Assembly: GCF_000378965.1 (NCBI RefSeq)
Contig: NZ_KB900536.1
Span: 1,666,052-1,730,051 of the forward strand
Direction: 5' to 3'
Source of the DNA: Thioalkalivibrio thiocyanodenitrificans ARhD 1
GTDB taxonomy: Bacteria; Pseudomonadota; Gammaproteobacteria; Ectothiorhodospirales; Ectothiorhodospiraceae
DNA: 64,000 nucleotides
Both the position numbers and the translations under genes were made by a program. The stretch's first letter is position 1; each line of letters opens with the position of its first letter. The notes under the pieces were generated by a model, which saw nothing but the letters and a program-made list of their open reading frames with translations, had not been told where the DNA came from and did not search any database. Positions 62,204 to 64,000 of this stretch are shown piece after piece.

Positions 62204-63652
62204 TTGGGCCAGGAAATACACCATACACGCTTTACCGACAGGGACTTCCAGGCATTCCGGGAACGCCTGGAGGAGGAAACCCGTCTGTGCCGGGACCTGG
62301 AAGCCGCCGGTCGCTTTGACGACCGCCACCCCGTGGCGGGCTTCGAGATCGAGGCATGGCTGGTGGACGCCCACCGGCAGCCCGCACCGGTCAACGAGGC
62401 CTTTCTGCGGGCCTTCGACAACCCGTTGGCCACACCGGAACTGGCCCGCTTCAACGTGGAACTCAACACCGAGGCCCACGGGCTGAGCGGCAGGACGCTG
62501 TCGAACCTGCACCGGGAGATGAAGGAAACCTGGACCCGGGCCCGGGTCGCGGCAGGCCAGGCCGGGGCGGAACTGCTGCTCACGGGCATTCTACCCACCC
62601 TGCGCCCCGAGCACCTGTGCCTGGAAAACATGTCGAACATGAAGCGTTACCGAGCCCTGAACGAGCAGGTGCTGCGTTCGCGCGAGGGTCGCGCCCTGAA
62701 ACTGGACATCGTCGGCCGGGAACACCTGCATCACGAACATCGTGACGTGATGCTGGAAGCGGCCACCACGTCATTCCAGATCCACCTCCAGACACCGATT
62801 TCCGTGGCCCACAAGGTCTACAACGCTTCCATACTGGCCAGCGCGCCGGTGGTGGCACTATCGGGCAACTCGCCCTACCTGTTCGGCCGGGACCTGTGGG
62901 ACGAAACCCGCATCCCCGTGTTCGAACAGTCGGTGGAGGTGGGCGGTTACCATGGTGCCGCCCGGGGGCCCCTGCGCCGGGTCAGTTTCGGATCGGGATT
63001 CGCGCGAGAGTCCATCCTGGAATGTTTCCAGGAGAACCTGGAACACTTTCCCCCGCTGCTGCCCATCCGCTTCGACGATCCCCCCGAGCGTTTCAGCCAC
63101 CTGCGCCTGCACAACGGCACCATCTGGCGCTGGAACCGCCCGCTGATCGGCTTCGACGACCACGGCCGCCCCCATGTCCGCATCGAACACCGCGTGGTGC
63201 CGGCCGGCCCCACCCTGGCGGACAGCATCGCCACCGCCGCCTTCTACTACGGACTGGTGGAGGAACTGGTGAAAATCCCGGGTGGGCCGGACGGATTGAT
63301 GGATTTCCCCCGGGCGAAGGACAATTTCTACGAGGCGGCACGCCTGGGACTGGATGCCCAGGTGGAATGGCCCGCCGGGGAACGCCGGGCAGTGCGGGAT
63401 CTGGTCCTGGACACACTGCTGCCCGCGGCCGGGGCGGGACTGCTCCGGCTGGGACTGGACGAGACCGATGTGAGCCATTATCTGGGCATCATCGAGGCGC
63501 GGGTCAGGCTGGCGCGGACGGGCGCCGCGTGGGCGCGGCGATTCATGGCGGCACATGATCGGGATGAACGGGCGCTGGTGGATGCCTATCTGTCACACCA
63601 ACTCACCGACCGCCCGGTGCATGAATGGCCAGTGGAGGACGCTTCATGCTGA
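62204..63652 (+). CDS. Glutamate-cysteine-ligase-like (GCS2-type) carboxylate-amine ligase
   Basis: 482 aa starting at a TTG (62204) with GAGG upstream; no in-frame ATG fits the beginning. The GCS fold is seen in GFEIEAWLVDAHRQPAPVNE, FNVELNTEAHGLSGRTLSNL, and SFQIHLQTPISVAHKVYNA, with Glu and His metal-binding positions. Such proteins join gamma-glutamyl to an amine, and some make ergothioneine or other thiol precursors. The stop overlaps the next start by 7 bp, so it is linked to a deacylase-type gene. Confidence 0.83.
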   Translation: MGQEIHHTRFTDRDFQAFRERLEEETRLCRDLEAAGRFDDRHPVAGFEIEAWLVDAHRQPAPVNEAFLRAFDNPLATPELARFNVELNTEAHGLSGRTLSNLHREMKETWTRARVAAGQAGAELLLTGILPTLRPEHLCLENMSNMKRYRALNEQVLRSREGRALKLDIVGREHLHHEHRDVMLEAATTSFQIHLQTPISVAHKVYNASILASAPVVALSGNSPYLFGRDLWDETRIPVFEQSVEVGGYHGAARGPLRRVSFGSGFARESILECFQENLEHFPPLLPIRFDDPPERFSHLRLHNGTIWRWNRPLIGFDDHGRPHVRIEHRVVPAGPTLADSIATAAFYYGLVEELVKIPGGPDGLMDFPRAKDNFYEAARLGLDAQVEWPAGERRAVRDLVLDTLLPAAGAGLLRLGLDETDVSHYLGIIEARVRLARTGAAWARRFMAAHDRDERALVDAYLSHQLTDRPVHEWPVEDASC

Positions 63653-64000
63653 GGGAATGGGATCACTTGCCCGAGGGCTTTCTCTCCGCACGCCCAGGGG
63701 ATCTGGAGGGGCTGCTGGGCGGCCCGGGCCTGATCCATCTGCCCGGCCGGCGGCCGGAACCTCTGTTTGTCTCGGTCCTGCTGCACGGCAACGAACCCGC
63801 CGGTCTCGAGGCGATACAGGCAGTCCTGCGGGACCCCCCGCCCGGCGGCCTGCCCCGCAGCCTGTCCCTGTTCGTGGGCAACGTCAGCGCCGCCCGGGCG
63901 GGCGCGCGCCGCCTGGACGGTCAGCCCGACTACAACCGGGTCTGGCCGGGCGGCGACGGCGACGACTCTCCGGAGCACCGGCTCATGGCTCGCGTGACGG
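63646..64000 (+). CDS. Succinylglutamate desuccinylase/aspartoacylase-type M14 enzyme (partial)
   Basis: The first 118 codons; the gene runs off the window. Zinc-binding LLHGNEPAGLEAIQ (His and Glu) and the conserved PDYNRVWPGG are visible, as in the succinylglutamate desuccinylase/aspartoacylase family. Overlap with the GCS2-like gene implies co-translation. The pair may build and trim, or salvage, an amide-linked compound; the substrate is unknown. Confidence 0.82.
   Translation, partial: MLREWDHLPEGFLSARPGDLEGLLGGPGLIHLPGRRPEPLFVSVLLHGNEPAGLEAIQAVLRDPPPGGLPRSLSLFVGNVSAARAGARRLDGQPDYNRVWPGGDGDDSPEHRLMARVT

Overview
The window is GC-rich, densely packed chromosomal DNA from a gammaproteobacterium. 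The core genes (ilvD, argE, argA, amgK-murU, glgX, a DksA-like protein, mscS, nhaP2) and the LpxR, DsrE and Hyf-like genes suit a sulfur-oxidising or alkaliphilic lineage such as the Ectothiorhodospiraceae. That family placement is an inference. No rRNA, tRNA or CRISPR array was seen.

Layout. 1-4.5 kb: the end of an operon for a membrane complex related to hydrogenase-4/formate hydrogenlyase, whose large subunit has lost the [NiFe]-binding cysteines. 4.7-18.2 kb: an accessory island, visibly less GC-rich over much of its length. It holds an orphan PqqD-like gene, remnants of a type I restriction system, a nuclease-helicase fused to a LexA-like self-cleavage domain, a NERD protein, an HTH/GIY-YIG fusion, two nested IS3-family elements, a DUF4268 protein, HigBA and HipBA toxin-antitoxin pairs and a trypsin-like protease. 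18.4-29.5 kb: mostly membrane and envelope genes (APC permease, site-2 protease, retropepsin-like protein, PRC-barrel protein) and a Gcr-DUF6394-potassium channel operon. 30-36 kb: a Tat-exported collagen-like protein, a CTERM-like protein and a glycosyltransferase fusion, then secreted Kelch, hypothetical and truncated-haemoglobin proteins. 36.5-58.6 kb: housekeeping and envelope genes, including a tandem LpxR pair, ilvD, TrpB2, a RimK/GNAT-C39 pair, arginine genes, the MscS/DUF432 pair, glgX and the peptidoglycan-recycling pair amgK-murU. 58.8-64 kb: an IS256-family insertion, a secreted DsrE protein with an ECF sigma factor and an anti-sigma factor that itself carries a DsrE-like domain, and a glutamate-cysteine-ligase-like gene overlapping a deacylase cut by the window edge.

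The most unusual non-coding feature is a family of intergenic arrays with a 7-bp period (GTGAGGC, AGATTCA, TTCAAAG, CGCCTAT and degenerate forms). They repeatedly begin at or inside the stop codon of a neighbouring gene and are often arranged as long inverted repeats between convergent genes. A short MITE-like element and other inverted repeats also supply stop codons. The best candidate systems for follow-up are these stop-codon-anchored heptads, the nuclease-helicase-protease fusion, the DsrE-linked sigma/anti-sigma operon, the collagen/glycosyltransferase locus and the hydrogenase-related complex without nickel ligands.
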